Positions 12,575 through 23,848 of a DNA stretch of 64,000 bases are shown in pieces. The position numbers and the translations under genes were made by a program. Under the pieces are notes generated by a model. It worked only from the letters and a program-made list of their open reading frames with translations, searched no databases and was not told where the DNA came from. Numbering within the stretch: position 1 is the stretch's first letter; every line of letters begins with the position of its first letter. Origin of the DNA: Cladocopium goreaui (lineage: Eukaryota > Sar > Dinophyceae > Suessiales > Symbiodiniaceae); NCBI GenBank assembly GCA_947184155.2, contig CAMXCT020001524.1, positions 547,829 through 611,828 of the forward strand. Direction: 5' to 3'.

Positions 12575-12985
12575 CATCATTTTGTACTACAAAGCTTGCA
12601 CAAAGTCCTTCCCTGTACTACTTTTTGCTACAAAGCTTGCACAAAGCCCTTCCCTGTACTACTTTGTGCTACAAAGCTTGCGCAAAGTCCTTCCCAGTAC
12701 TACTTTGTACTACTAAGTTTGCACAAACTACTTCCCAGTACTACTTTGTACTACAAAGCTTGCACAAAGCACTTCCCAGTACTACTTTGTACTACAAAGT
12801 TTGCACAAACTACTTCCCAGCACTACTTTGTACTACAAAGCTTGCACAAAGCACGTTCCAGTACTACTTTGTACTACTATACTTTGTACTACAAAGCTTG
12901 CACAAAACCCTTCCCAGTACAATTTTTGTACTACAAAGCTTGCACAAACTACTTCCCAGTACCACTTTGTGCTACAAACTGACAT
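12575..12985 (+). repeat. 41-bp minisatellite open in three frames
   Basis: About ten units built on GTACTACTTTGTACTACAAA followed by GCTTGCACAAA and CTTCCCA. The 41-base period is not a multiple of three, so each forward frame cycles through the other two and all stay open, giving peptides that repeat every 41 residues. One unit near 12870 has an extra TACTAT insertion. Non-coding origin is likely. Confidence 0.9.
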
Positions 12986-13375
12986 GACAACCTGCTTGGA
13001 AACCTTCGAAAAGGAGAGGTTTTGCAGCTTCCCCCATAGACACGGCGACGCCACAGGAAAACCAGAGACTGGAGACGAGACACGTGGGCGCAGCAAAACG
13101 AGCATTTCGTGCGAGACTTCCTCCAATTTTGACACTTTCGACACGTTATCAAACAGGTTGGCATGTGACAAAGTGCCACGCCTGCCACGCAAAACGACAT
13201 GACAACCTGCTTGGAAACCTTCGAAAAGGAGAGGTTTTGCAGCTTCCCCCATAGACACGGAATTAACGCCGCGACGACGACGCGACGCCGACCCGACGAC
13301 GCGACGCCGACCCCAGACCCCCAGACTATAAACGGGAACATTTCGCTACGCATTCGGGAAAAACAAGATAATCTG
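12986..13375 (+). repeat. Dispersed repeat, copy 1
   Basis: The phrase GACATGACAACCTGCTTGGA through CCCCATAGACACGG occurs twice here (about 12981-13048 and 13196-13261) and again at 48830-48897. Between the two local copies lies TTTCGTGCGAGACTTCCTCC, also found near 48957. The end (CCCCCAGA ... ATTCGGGAAAAACA, 13313-13370) is repeated near 49503-49557, so this is one family with at least two genomic copies. Confidence 0.8.
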
Positions 13376-14025
13376 GGATGAACATCCAAAATCATCAAAT
13401 CACCAGCTCAACGCCATCTTACCTATAACTAATCAACATACCTACAACCTGGAATTCTGCATGCTAATAGTGATCAGCTACGTGATCTCATAAGAAGACG
13501 GGTTACATATCCAAACTCCAGAGTTCCTATGCGTTCTTGCTAAAGGCACGACTTTTGCGAAACACACTTCCCCAAGGCACAACGATTTTTTCCTAAAACA
13601 GGTACGACTTTGTCAGATGCCTGTATATACCCCAGCCGCCGGCCCGTGGTCAAAGGTGCTGGTTGGCTGTGCCCCATTCGGGCAAGGATTCCATGCTATG
13701 GCCGGACCCTGGCTGCCTAATTTTTTTTGAACTGGCGCGGCAACGCGGCAACGTGGAATGCACACTGAAACATTGGAATGAGTACCAAGATCCAATAAGT
13801 CCAATGAGAGTCCACCAGAGAAAGCACGAAAGTTTTTTGAGTGTGCCAATACTCCCAGTTGTTAATGTGTAGTCTACATGAATTGGACGTATATATAGGC
13901 TGCATGCAAAATATAGAGATGTCCCAGACAAAATGGTTCCAGAACAGTTTTTTGGGAGCAGCCAGTGTTGATCTATCCCCAAATGTCAAACTGGACACCA
14001 CCGGCCGCTTACGAGTCCATCGTAG
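13376..14025. other. Unresolved; overlapping open frames on both strands
   Basis: Open frames occur on both strands at 13613-14001 with no family motif and no unique splice solution. No gene is called. Confidence 0.3.
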
Positions 14026-14145
14026 CTCCCTTCTTGCGGCGAATCATTCGATGCGAATATCGTCTCTCCCGGCGTCCCTAGATTTGTCCGAGTCCCTTCC
14101 AATGCCACAGTGGTGGTCTATGCCAAGGGGCGATCCACCACTTGG
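14026..14145 (+). CDS. Exon-like segment, unknown protein (plus strand)
   Basis: A 40-codon frame after an AG (CGTAG/CTC) reads ESFDANIVSPGVPRFVRVP and continues through VVVYAKGRSTTW. It ends at a possible GT (TGG/GTTTTC), or the segment may run to a consensus GTAAGT donor at 14155. The minus-strand reading is less protein-like. Family unknown. Most other exons lie on the minus strand, so orientation is tentative. Confidence 0.35.
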
Positions 14146-14905
14146 GTTTTCTAGGTAAGTGTGTGATATCACTTGTTATGAGATTATCCTATGTTTATCA
14201 GTATCATGATCATATATCCAAGTAGATCCCAATATGTCCCAATCCTGCTTCTCCCATGACTTTAGTAAGGCTCAATATATAGCTAAGAAAGGAATTGGAC
14301 ACCAAATGACACCAGTTCCTCCAACGTCTTGACGGAGTTGCAAACACTGGACAACTCGCCTTGAAAGGTGGAAATGGGAACAACTACGGTAAATTGGCAT
14401 TGCTACAGAGGCCGCAACACACTGGGGATCAGCTGATCCATGCAAGAGTAGACCGATACTTTTGTCTCAAACGAAAGCTAGACCCCGTGTGTCGCCATTT
14501 GAACCATGAAGAACGATGCCCTCATGGCTTGCCTGAATGGCGCTTTCAGCGGAGATTGCATCAAGTTCTGCCTTGCAAAACTTCGTGCTACGGCTGGCTG
14601 TTCGGATTTTTTTTCGAATGATTTCAGAGAACAAACACGAAGAAAAATAGTCAAAAGGATCTCTGCCGAAAAGGGCTGCAAGGTCCAAAACATTCGAAAA
14701 CTATTCTCCAATGTTTCACGACGTCATCAAAATCAAGAGGGTTTTTAATGTTGGCAGGCTGACTACTCAAATGAAAGGGGGGCAAATCATGAGAAGTGTG
14801 GAAAGCAACCCTGCTTGGCGCTTACGACTCGTCTATGATCATCGAAGATTCAGATACCCGGATGCAAGTGATTTGGATCAACTGAATCTATCTGCTCTAA
14901 TGTGG
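14146..14905. other. Unresolved, possible exons near 14.5 kb
   Basis: Around 14479-14585 both strands give plausible peptides (plus: ALMACLNGAFSGDCIKFCLA; minus: KAELDAISAESAIQASHEG). Only one can be real and I cannot choose. Confidence 0.25.
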
Positions 14906-15048
14906 TAAACCCAATAATAAACCATCCCCAACAAAGGTTTATTATTATTGTTTGGTATACCCGGTATACCCCTATTTGGGATGATTTAGAATGACCCACA
15001 ATGCCTGGTTTAATATACTGGGATGGTTTAATTTATTATTAGGTTTAC
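14906..15048. mobile_element. Foldback element, GTAAACC ends
   Basis: The left arm GTAAACCCAATAATAAACC (from 14906) pairs with the right arm ending in TTATTATTAGGTTTAC (15048), with CCATCCC/GGGATGG inside. Element size is about 143 bases. Short internal repeats (GGTATACCCGGTATACC) are present. Confidence 0.65.
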
Positions 15049-15654
15049 ATCCTACTGGACTCGACATCACCGAATCCCCAATTTGTCAGCAAGGCCAAGC
15101 AGCAATGAGAAAACCTCAGTCGTCAACTCATCTTTCCCGCCAGTAGTCGTAATCAACGAGTCCAGGAATGTTCAAGTATTTCCTCCCGGGCACCATCGTG
15201 GGTAGAAAAGTTTCAAAGCATACCACCCACTCGAACTACAGTGCAGTATTGGCAAGAACAGAGCCCAGTTGCATTCAGGAAAAGAAACTAGCAAAATGAA
15301 TCAAAATGAATCATATCCATTTATGATCATTTCTGTATATCAGAATCATTTATCAGAATCATATCCATTTATGTTTCAAATCCCCAGCGCCAGCTTCACC
15401 CCCCCCGTCTTTGGGTCGATCATGTCGTCACTTGCCATGACATGATGTCTACGGCACTGCTTTCGGTAGTTCTCCGTCAGATCCTTGTCGAGATCCTCAG
15501 AGGTCTGACGAATACATATACTATGGGGATAAATGGCTATATATATACTATGGGTATATAATATATATATAATATTATATATATAATATTATATATATAA
15601 TATTATATATATAATATTATATATTTAGATAGTTTCTAGAGGTCTCGAAACAGA
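15049..15654. repeat. TA-rich tandem repeat (15.54-15.63 kb) in spacer
   Basis: Between about 15541 and 15625 a 14-base unit (ATATATATAATATT) is repeated four or more times. The rest has no recognisable exon. Confidence 0.6.
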
Positions 15655-15762
15655 TACCCTCTGGTTATGACTAACGCCATGGAAAGATCCACCATGTTTA
15701 ATAGGTAAACCATCTATTTCTGTGGGCCATTTCCCATGGCTATGTTAAATAACCAGAGGCTA
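15655..15762. mobile_element. Foldback element, family TACCCTCTGG, copy 2
   Basis: Starts TACCCTCTGGTTATG and ends AACCAGAGGCTA. It is a diverged palindrome of about 108 bases related to the copies at 7044, 18737 and 35961, and the most degraded of the four. Confidence 0.7.
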
Positions 15763-16118
15763 GTTTCTTTGATGACGAATAAATTTGGTGACTTGCGGTA
15801 CATTGCGGTCCTTTATGAAAGTATCGGCTAAAATGTCGACATAGCTCTTGTGGACGACATCCTTGTATAGCTAATCAATCTCATACAAGTAGCATATGAT
15901 GTATCATCTCATGATAATCTTCCGATATTCGCTTTCTGGTACGATCAGAATTATGTCCATGGTTTGTCTGAAATATGAGTTGTCTGGCATACTGTACCAT
16001 GTTCCATCCATTGGTTTATCATGTTCCCTTAAGTTTCAATGGCCATAACTAGGGAGTCAAATCAGTTGAATCCCCATATTTAATCCCCCAAATTGGGACG
16101 CACAAAGAATCAAATCAC

Positions 16119-16304
16119 ATCAAATCCAGCCCAGCATCAATTTGTTTCAGAGCTTCCTGCAGTTCGCTGGGAAGCGGACAACGAACCTTGCACAGATTCT
16201 CGTCCTACGGGTGAATCTGGTTGGACATGCGGAGCATCTTCAACGCGAACCAAGCTTTGTGGTTGGCCACATGAAATTGTTTGGCAATCCCAAACAGGTC
16301 TATC
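16119..16304 (-). CDS. Two phase-matched exons, unknown protein
   Basis: Exon 16304-16209 (acceptor GGTAG/G, donor CACCC/GTAGGA) joins exon 16166-16119 (acceptor CCCAG/C) across a 42-base intron. The split codon becomes CCC, reading QIHP then ELQEALKQIDAGLDL. Upstream residues include LFGIAKQFHVANHKAWF. A GT donor (AT/GTGATT) follows. It lies about 170 bases downstream of the inferred stop of the RluA-like gene, so it may be a separate gene or a 3' extension. A competing frame through the first exon is also open, so the call is tentative. Confidence 0.4.
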
Positions 16305-16471
16305 CTACCAGAACTGTGAGAAATTGTGGTTCTGCCGTTTTGGGGATTACTGTAGATGTGTTGCTTTTAAATTGTCAAGACTTTCTTGTAAAAGAAATCT
16401 GAATATGAATGTTCCCCACAGTGGGACTGCATGCCCATCTTTGTCAATGGGTTGGAGGTTTCATGGGGTCA

Positions 16472-19400
16472 TCAGTCCTCAGCATCTGGCATCGGAAAAT
16501 GTAACCGATAGCAGTGGAGGAAAACGCGACGGCAAATCCTCAGAACAGTCCTATCACCACTGAGACCAGCTGGAACCAGGTGGTACCCAGCTTCATGTGA
16601 CATCCGACACCTTCATGGCCACATGTTTGAAGGAACAACCAACAACCAAGGACCATCAAAAACAGCATTGCCACAATGTTGGCGTGCTCTGCGGGCTCTG
16701 CCTGCAACTTTCTGTGAACTGCTGCGTTGCTCAGACACACATAGGAATCCTGCTTTGTGATATCATGGAGCTTTCTATTGCTCACCTCTAGCATTACTCA
16801 AATTTCACCAGATATCCTTTTCTGTTTATGAGGGTTTAGGATGTTTCATATTCCATACTTTTCCTTTGGATTCCTTCCTTCAATCGTCCCTGTGGAGCTG
16901 AGTTGCCTCTTGTCCAGCTTCAAGTTCCGCGGTGGCAAGTACTTGTAGTCCCCCACGATGCCATGGGTCTGGCGTGTGAGTCATATCATGGTGAGAAAAT
17001 GCCATCAGACATGATGTTTTCTGTGCAAAAAATGCAGCATGGTGGAAGATATGCCTCAAACAAAAGAAACTACAATGATGCTATATGATGCTAGTACTTC
17101 ACATGGCTTTACAAACGGAAATGCGTCTTTGTGTATTGAGCAACTTCTAGGCCAGCTCTGTCTGAATGCTTCCTGTGTTGTAAAAAAGTAATGCTAAAGT
17201 AAAATTGTGCATCGGTCCCAAAGATATCAATGACGCACAGCTTATATTCCTTACTATCTTGTCTAGTGGTTGTGATCTACGGGATAATTACTCTTTTCCC
17301 TGCTCCCAGGCCAAGTTCGCATCAGACAATTTGGATCTACAGAATCTGCCCACATTTGGGTCCCAAAATTTGACCAGCTAGCGCCAGCCATGCTGCAATG
17401 CTTGCCTTCAAATTATTTCTGCGCGCCAACTCCATGAGGTGTACCCTGAGGGCGGGAATGAAATGTTTAGCGCTCAACCACGTGGGACATCGTGGGACCC
17501 GGGCTGGGAACATACTGGCGTTTCATCTTTGGGGTTGAGTGTCTCCAAGTTCTTGGCTATCTTGGAGCCCGGAAATTCCCTAAAAATGTGCAAAGAGACA
17601 CAGGTCGCAAGGTCCGGGTCATCTCCATCTTCCGGCTGCGGCCTCATCCCCAGCCCCGGACCCACACCTGATCTGGTGCGTCTTCCCCGTGATAAGTTGA
17701 AGTCGGACAAGCCTGAGCGATCAACAGGGTGAATGATGACACTGCGATATCATGGGATTGGTTTAAGGGAGCTACAGGAAGCCCCTGGTTTTTCTGAAAA
17801 ATCAATGGATTCCTGCAGAATTTCCCAAGAAATCATCCTGTTGAGAATAATAAGTATGATTAAAATTGAACGGCCACTGATCACTATGATCAAATATTAA
17901 TGTAATGATATCTGTGAAATCGTGACTATTGATCGATCTTTCGCAAATATGATCACTATTGATCAATTTTGATCAACTACTACTCCGTTCAATATAAAAA
18001 CCCCCAATCCTTATTACTCTCTAAATATTTCATTCCTCATCTTTTGCCATCTATTCCCATCGATTTCCCATTCAATTCAGTCTCGTGAGTTCTCTCATCC
18101 ATTTTAGTCATTTCCCATTTATGCCCAATTTATTCTCGATCTATTCCCCATTTATTGCTTCACTAATTATGTCCTATGAATTCCCAACAATTCCCCATTC
18201 CTTCCTCGTTGATGTCCCAAAAATGGCGTTCTTCTCGATCGATTCCCATCAAGGCTGAGAAGCTTAGGGAACCGAGCTGCCGTCAATGGCTCTTTGGCCG
18301 TGCCTATGAATCCGGCCTTGAACAAAATACTTATATAATAAACTTCCATCAAATGAGTCAGAAAGTAGAGCACCCCTAATTTTACCGGTTGACCAGGACC
18401 CCATTAAAATTGTTGGGGAATTTGGTTCGGTCCTCATTTTCAGACACCCAAATCCTTCACGAATTTGCCAGGTGACGTGTAGCGCTGCGTTTTGCCGTGA
18501 CCTTCAGAGTACTTGTAGGCAGCCACTGCCTAGCCCAGAGAGTACGGCTATGTACGGCTGGGAAGTGGTGCCACCATGATTGCAATCTAGGATGAATCAA
18601 TCCTTGGTTTCTTACTGTGGGTACCATCATGACAATTTATTGATGAGTTCACGAATGTTCATGATTAGCTGATGATTCCTGGATGGCTCATTGATATAAT
18701 GTGTAATTCTTAGTGTTGACTCATCACTTTTGGACCTACCCTCTGGTAAACTAACATAGCTATTGAAAATGGCCATTTATAGTTGATTTGCCCATTAAAA
18801 ATGGTGATGTTCCATAGTTATGTTATGTTAGTTTACCAGAGGGTACTTTCTAAACCAGACTCAGCTGTCCAGCTCTCAGCCTCGTAGCGGGTCAGGGCAT
18901 GTTGACCATGGGGGTCCACGCAAGTTCGCCAGCCAGAATAGCCTGGGATGTCCCTAGCGTGTGCTATAAATGATGGCCCATCTAATTAATCTAATTGGGG
19001 TTCCAATCTCAAGAAATGAGTTGTCACTAGTCACTAGAACAACCTTGTTTCTAGTGTTACAAATCATATTTTTAAATAAAACTCCGGATATCTTCGCTGG
19101 ACTTTTTGAAAGTGGCGATTGCGCCATGGGAAAGTGCTTTCATCCCACCCTGGAGCCTCGCTCTCTGGTGGTTAACAACGGATAGTCCATTTCACCACAA
19201 CACTGACGAACCGGAAGAGCTCCATGCATCAAAGCAATGTACTCCTCGGGCCGGACTGCAATGGTTTGAAAAATGGTTGAGCCATTGATACCTTTCCTCT
19301 TCTGGTTGTACCATGTTGTACCTTTGTCTTTGACCAAAAAGTTGAAAGTGTGACTGATTTCTTGGGCAACAATAGAAGCGAACTGCTCCTAAAAGGGGTG

Positions 19401-19922
19401 TCCGAATTCCAGAAAACGCATGCAAAAGCAACAAACAACTTGCTTGATTGCAAGCAGAGTGAGATCGACTCAGACAGCCTGTCGCGAACAAAAGCTGCTC
19501 CAGTGCCGAGGTTTCAACTCTGTTCAACTGGTCATGGTCAAACATGGGAAACCAGGCACCGGCCAGATTTTTTTTATAGTGACCCCTCCAATTTTGGGCA
19601 TTCTGAGCATTTTCTCTGAATAGTTTTGCCCATTTTGCCAGTTTTGCAGGACCAATCTCAGCCCTGTCCTTGTAGAACTTGTGATAATGCAGGCTTTCCC
19701 GCAAGTGTTTGAAGGCCTTTGGTGTGGATCCACACACAATTGGCCCACTGGTCTGCACCTGCCCGGAGCGACGGGGAGAGGGACTGAAAAATCGTCGTGG
19801 TCCCAGACTTAAAATGGCAATGTGGCAGTGACCGATTTCGAGATCTGAAAGTCAAGTGCTGCTTTGGCGCATCCAAGCGGTGTATCAAACCAGCACGATC
19901 ATTGGTGTAGAGGAACTTGTAC
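16472..19922 (-). CDS. RluA-family pseudouridine synthase (partial, at least 8 exons)
   Basis: Exons read on the minus strand at 19922-19871, 19758-19653, 19255-19157, 18942-18861, 17712-17668, 17445-17406, 16968-16889 and 16538-16472, with phases agreeing at every junction. The spliced peptide carries the RluA hallmarks in order: HRLD (catalytic Asp) then VQTSGPIV, EYIALMHG, ALTRYE, LVRLQLITGKTHQIR, VHL, GIVGDYKYLP and a C-terminal FLHCYRLHFP. This family isomerises uridine to pseudouridine in structured RNA. Boundaries are mostly AG/GT, but GC donors (GAT/GCGCC, AAG/GCAAGC, G/GCTCC) and one GA donor (GG/GACGA) are needed. The N-terminal exons were not identified. A foldback element (18737-18845) sits in the fourth intron. 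Confidence 0.75.
18737..18845. mobile_element. Foldback element, family TACCCTCTGG, copy 3
   Basis: A 109-base palindrome, TACCCTCTGGTAAACTAACA to TTTACCAGAGGGTA, with arms of about 50 bases. It lies in an intron of the RluA-like gene, 15 bases beyond the inferred donor at 18860. Confidence 0.85.
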
Positions 19923-19958
19923 CTGGCAGAAGTCTGCGCAATCCGCAAGAGCCAATCG

Positions 19959-20276
19959 TTACAGAAGATTGGTCACGCTGGATTGAAGAACAAGAGATAC
20001 ACTCACAGAAATTTTCGCGCGTTGGCAATGTTTCCACTTTATGTGCCGAAGCTGATTGCCCAAAACAACTTCGTTAAAGAACCGTTGGAATGGTTGAGGA
20101 AGTTGATGACTTGAGAACTTGGTCATTCGGTCATTCAATTGGGGCACCTGTGGCCCATATGGTTCCTGATCCAGTCTTGAAGAGCCGAATGTCTGCCTGA
20201 GACCACTAGAGAGGTTCCCAGAGACGTCCTCATGTTCTGGATCAAGATTGCAGGCTGCCAGACCCAAGAAAATCAC
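19959..20276 (-). CDS. Exon-like open segment upstream of the RluA-like exons
   Basis: An open minus-strand segment with a protein-like composition (contains DPEHEDVSGNLSSGLRQTFG and QPFQRFFNEVVLGNQL). It could be a 5' exon of the RluA-like gene or part of the preceding gene; splice boundaries are not resolved and no domain is recognisable. Confidence 0.25.
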   Translation of the reverse strand: MIFLGLAACNLDPEHEDVSGNLSSGLRQTFGSSRLDQEPYGPQVPQLNDRMTKFSSHQLPQPFQRFFNEVVLGNQLRHIKWKHCQRAKISVSVSLVLQSSVTNLL

Positions 20277-21485
20277 ATATATAATAATATGATCTATAAT
20301 TAATCTCTAAAAGAATCTTTAATCCATAAAATAAAATATAATCTATACATCAATATCTGTTGTATTTAGATTTGGGGTTTCTTCCATGTTTCACCTTTCC
20401 AAGTCACTGATGACTCGCTCGCCATCCTGGCACAGCTGCTCCCGACTTGGGATGCAGAAAAGACGAATCCGAACCTCAATTGTTCGGGGGTTAATTACTA
20501 TTTGAAGTTTTCGAACTTGGATCAAACATGATCAAACCACCAAAACTATCCAAAACTGTCAACTTAGGACCTGCCTGGATGTTAGGATTCAGGTTCGGTG
20601 TGAAAAAAAAAACGTCGCACACGGTTAGTTCATACGTTTCCCGAAGCAACCACTCCCCCCGTTGCAAATCTTGGGAACAGAAACTTATGGATCGAATGGC
20701 GCTCAAACGGTCGATTGATGAATTGATTGAAAGGTTAGAGCAATCAATCGATCGCTTGCTTCATTAATGGAGCAATTTTCTTGTTTCCAAACATGACTGC
20801 CTCAGGGAAACTTGGAATTAGCTATCGCATGTCCCAGCAAGTGACTGAATGGTTGGCGGGTTGGGAGATTGTGCGAACAACCTGGATTGATTTGGTGAAT
20901 CCTTGTCTGATTGAGTTTGTGCTTGACTGGATTGGATGAGTTGATGATGAGCAAGTGAATGGTGATTGACTCATTGACGGCTTGTGCTAAATGTGCCAAA
21001 AACTCCCGAAAGCCCAGGCCCATAGCATAGTGCTAATGCCGGCCAATGCAAGTTCCAACCCCAGCAAAATGTAAAGACGCTGGGAAAACCGGCGGCCCCC
21101 CAAAGGTGTCCACGAGTCTCAAACAAGGCAGATGGACTTGGCAGGTGGTCATCGTCCAAAACGCTGGCTTGTAGACCTGTCCAGTCAGCCACTGGGCCAC
21201 GGTGTCAGACTTTGTATCAGCCACCCAGCGACCCAGGTCCCATCGGGTCCCTCTAGGTTCCGTACCACCAAAACACCGTTCTTGTCCAAAGCGACCTGGC
21301 AGTCGTACTTATCTGGGCCACTCAAGATGACCCTTTCTCATCCAACTGGGATGATTCTCTGCAAGTGGGAATGAAGAATCAAGATTTTGAAACCGCCCCA
21401 CACAGTATGTATATGTATGTATTATAGTCTTGTCTATGTGTTTCAGAATCTCTCTGTCCTTCAACTGATAAGCCCCACTTCATGC
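20277..21485. other. Unresolved, several possible minus-strand exons
   Basis: Protein-like minus-strand stretches occur near 20600-20700 (QDLQRGEWLLRETYELTV) and 21130-21340 (DKYDCQVALDKNGVLVVRN; TKSDTVAQWLTGQVYKPAF). Frames clash and splice sites are not unique. TA-rich DNA lies at 20270-20350. Confidence 0.3.
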
Positions 21486-21700
21486 CCTTTTTACTATCCA
21501 ACATTCTCCAACCATGCCCCACTGATCCCCAAGCGACCTTGGGTCCTTCCTCTGGGAAAGACATGATGTCTTTGCACCATGCCATGGGCTCGGGTGCCAT
21601 GGCCATGGCCATGGTGACGGGCTCCAGTTGGATGTGCCGCTGCCGCTGCCTGGGCTGCCCCCTGGGCGCCCTGGGCAGGCTGGGTTCGCTGCGGGCGCTC
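21486..21700 (-). CDS. Exon-like segment, unknown protein
   Basis: Acceptor ATCGCAG at 21701 is followed by an open frame of about 71 codons, Arg/Pro-rich at first, then containing MAWCKDIMSFPEEGPKVAWG and HGWRMLDSKKG, to a GC-type donor (AAGG/GCATGA). GC content is above the surroundings. Function unknown. Confidence 0.3.
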
Positions 21701-21795
21701 CTGCGATCAGCTCATCCCAATGGGAATCCTTATGACATGGCTATTATAATGTATGCATATATATACATGTGTGTGTGTAACTGTGTAACATATAT

Positions 21796-21900
21796 ACTGG
21801 TTGGTGGTTAAAAAAACATCTTGAAAAATGATGGACTTCGTCAGGATAACATCCCATATATTATGGAAAATAAAAGCCATGTTTGAAACCACCAACCAGT
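21796..21900. mobile_element. Foldback element, ACTGGTTGGTGGTT ends
   Basis: ACTGGTTGGTGGTT at the left and AACCACCAACCAGT at the right make a perfect 14-base terminal inverted repeat on a 105-base element inserted in TA repeats. A related fragment (TATTTTCC...GTTTCAAAC...GGTTGG) appears on the minus strand at 57000-57050. Confidence 0.8.
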
Positions 21901-22075
21901 GTATATATATATACATATATATATATAATTAAACATGATACTACATAAATTCTCTGTCAACGGATTGACGAACCTGACCATCCAAAGCCAGTCGGTCCCC
22001 GACTAACAATCACTATAACTTGGATGATTTATGATGATTTGGGGGTGCCCCATCTTAAGAAACACTCAAGCCTAC

Positions 22076-22190
22076 CAGCAACTGAATGTCATCTGGAAGT
22101 TTGAGGAAAGTTCTCTTTCCATCCCAGAACTTCAAATCGCACCATGTCCTGAGTTTCCGATCATCGAAGTAGCGCATGGAGCTCCATGGC
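22076..22190 (-). CDS. Exon with clean splice sites, unknown protein
   Basis: Acceptor TCTGACAG/G and donor TTGCTG/GTAGGC bound 115 bases (one base plus 38 codons). The peptide includes MRYFDDRKLRTWCDLKFWDG and FLKLPDDIQLL, aromatic-rich and clearly protein-like. No family is recognised. It lies just outside copy B of the repeat element. Confidence 0.5.
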
Positions 22191-22434
22191 CTGTCAGAAG
22201 TGAACTCCAGGGGGTCGCAGTCCATGGGTTTTTGTTCAACCAAAAAAACGCTTGTTTTAACCCAAAAAAGCGCTGTGGACACGACGACCAAGCAAATTTG
22301 TCTCAAATTCTCCCGAAAAGACCAGTACGACCAGGCCTTTCAGCACTCCTACTCCTGTCACGAGACCTGACCCAGGAATCAACGCACGGGAGTGAGGATA
22401 GATTCTCTCGGATCCCTTGCCCTTTCAAATGGTA

Positions 22435-23848
22435 AAAATCCGCCCACACCGCCTTGGCGGTGAAGGCGTGCTTATTGGGGGGCAACAGCAACACTAAATG
22501 CTCAATGACATTTGTTAATATAGCAGTCGCTATATCAGCTTTAGCTGGGGGGGGGGGGCCCAAAAACGGTTTCGCACCGAGACCAGAATACGGTGGTGTT
22601 TTCGACATTTTTCGAGGATTTTTGGGTGTCTGAGCGCAAGAGGGTATTGAAATGGAATTTTGGGTCATTTTGGTAGCTTTCCGGCAATGGAAAAACGGCC
22701 AAAAATGAAAAAAACATTGTACATAGCAAGATTTTGCAGGGTTTTTGGATGCCAGAGCATTGAAAACACTGCAAAAACAGGTGTTTTGCTGACGTTATAG
22801 CAAAAAACGTGTAAATTACCGTATGCTTGACTGGAAACATTACAAAAACACTGTCAAAAGCAATATTTTGGAAGGATTTACTGCCTTTATTGAAAAAAAC
22901 GTGTAAATTACCGTCTGTTTGACTGGAAACATTGGAAAAACACTGTCAAAAAAAATGTTTTGGAAGGATTTCTTATATATATATATATTGGAGTTGGCTA
23001 CCGGCATTGGCACATGGAAAAATTGAAGAAAACACTGTAAATAGCGGTATTTTCAACGGTTGGGGAGATAAGGGAATTGGAAGCATTGTCGAACATGATG
23101 TTTTCGACCGGTTTTATGGCGACAAAAGTGTAAAGTACCGTGCTTTGAAGGAAACCATTGCAAAAACATGGAAACACATTCAAAGAACACGGGATTTGGG
23201 GGACTATCTAGGCGTCGTTGTCTAGCTATTTGAAATTCCGCAGCTTGGAGAGCCTCCAAGGGAGGGAAAAGTGAAAATTCCATAGCTTGGGAAGCTGTCA
23301 CGGCGGGGAAAAGTGAAAATTCCCTAGCTTGGGAAGCCCCCACGGGGGGGAAAAGTGAAAATTCCCTAGCTTGGGGAGCCCCCACGGGGGGGAAAAGTGA
23401 AAATTCCCTAGCTTGGGGAGCCCCCACGGGGGGGAAAAGTGAAAATTCCCTAGCTTGGGGAGCCCCCACGGGGGGGAAAAGTGAAAATTCCCTAGCTTGG
23501 GGAGCCCCCACGGGGGGGAAAAGTGAAAATTCCCTAGCTTGGGGAGCCCCCACGGGGGGGAAAAGTGAAAATTCCCTAGCTTGGGGAGCCCCCACGGGGG
23601 GGAAAAGTGAAAATTCCCTAGCTTGGGGAGCCCCCACGGGGGGGAAAAGTGAAAATTCCCTAGCTTGGGGAGCCCCCACGGGGGGGAAAAGTGAAAATTC
23701 CCTAGCTTGGGGAGCCCCCACGGGGGGGGGGAAAGTGAAAATTCTTAGCTTGGGGAGCCTCTACGAGGGAAAACCACCCTTAGCCCCTCTCACGGACCGA
23801 AATAAACCTGCGGTGTGGGCGGCCACCCCACGCGAAGCGGGGTGAATA
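22435..23848 (-). mobile_element. Repeat element with 42-bp minisatellite, copy B (inverted)
   Basis: Reverse-complement counterpart of 2355-3601, 1,414 bases. Outside the minisatellite (about 23238-23770, roughly 13 units) the copies align end to end with few differences. The length difference of 167 bases is about four 42-base units, so array expansion or contraction accounts for it. The GAAAAGTGAAAATTCCCTAG units here are nearly identical to each other, suggesting recent homogenisation. No coding capacity is claimed. Confidence 0.75.

Noticed and set aside
16540-16794. 84-codon minus-strand frame with two hydrophobic stretches
   Set aside because: It falls inside an intron of the RluA-like model whose flanking exons fit in phase and by motif; no family support.
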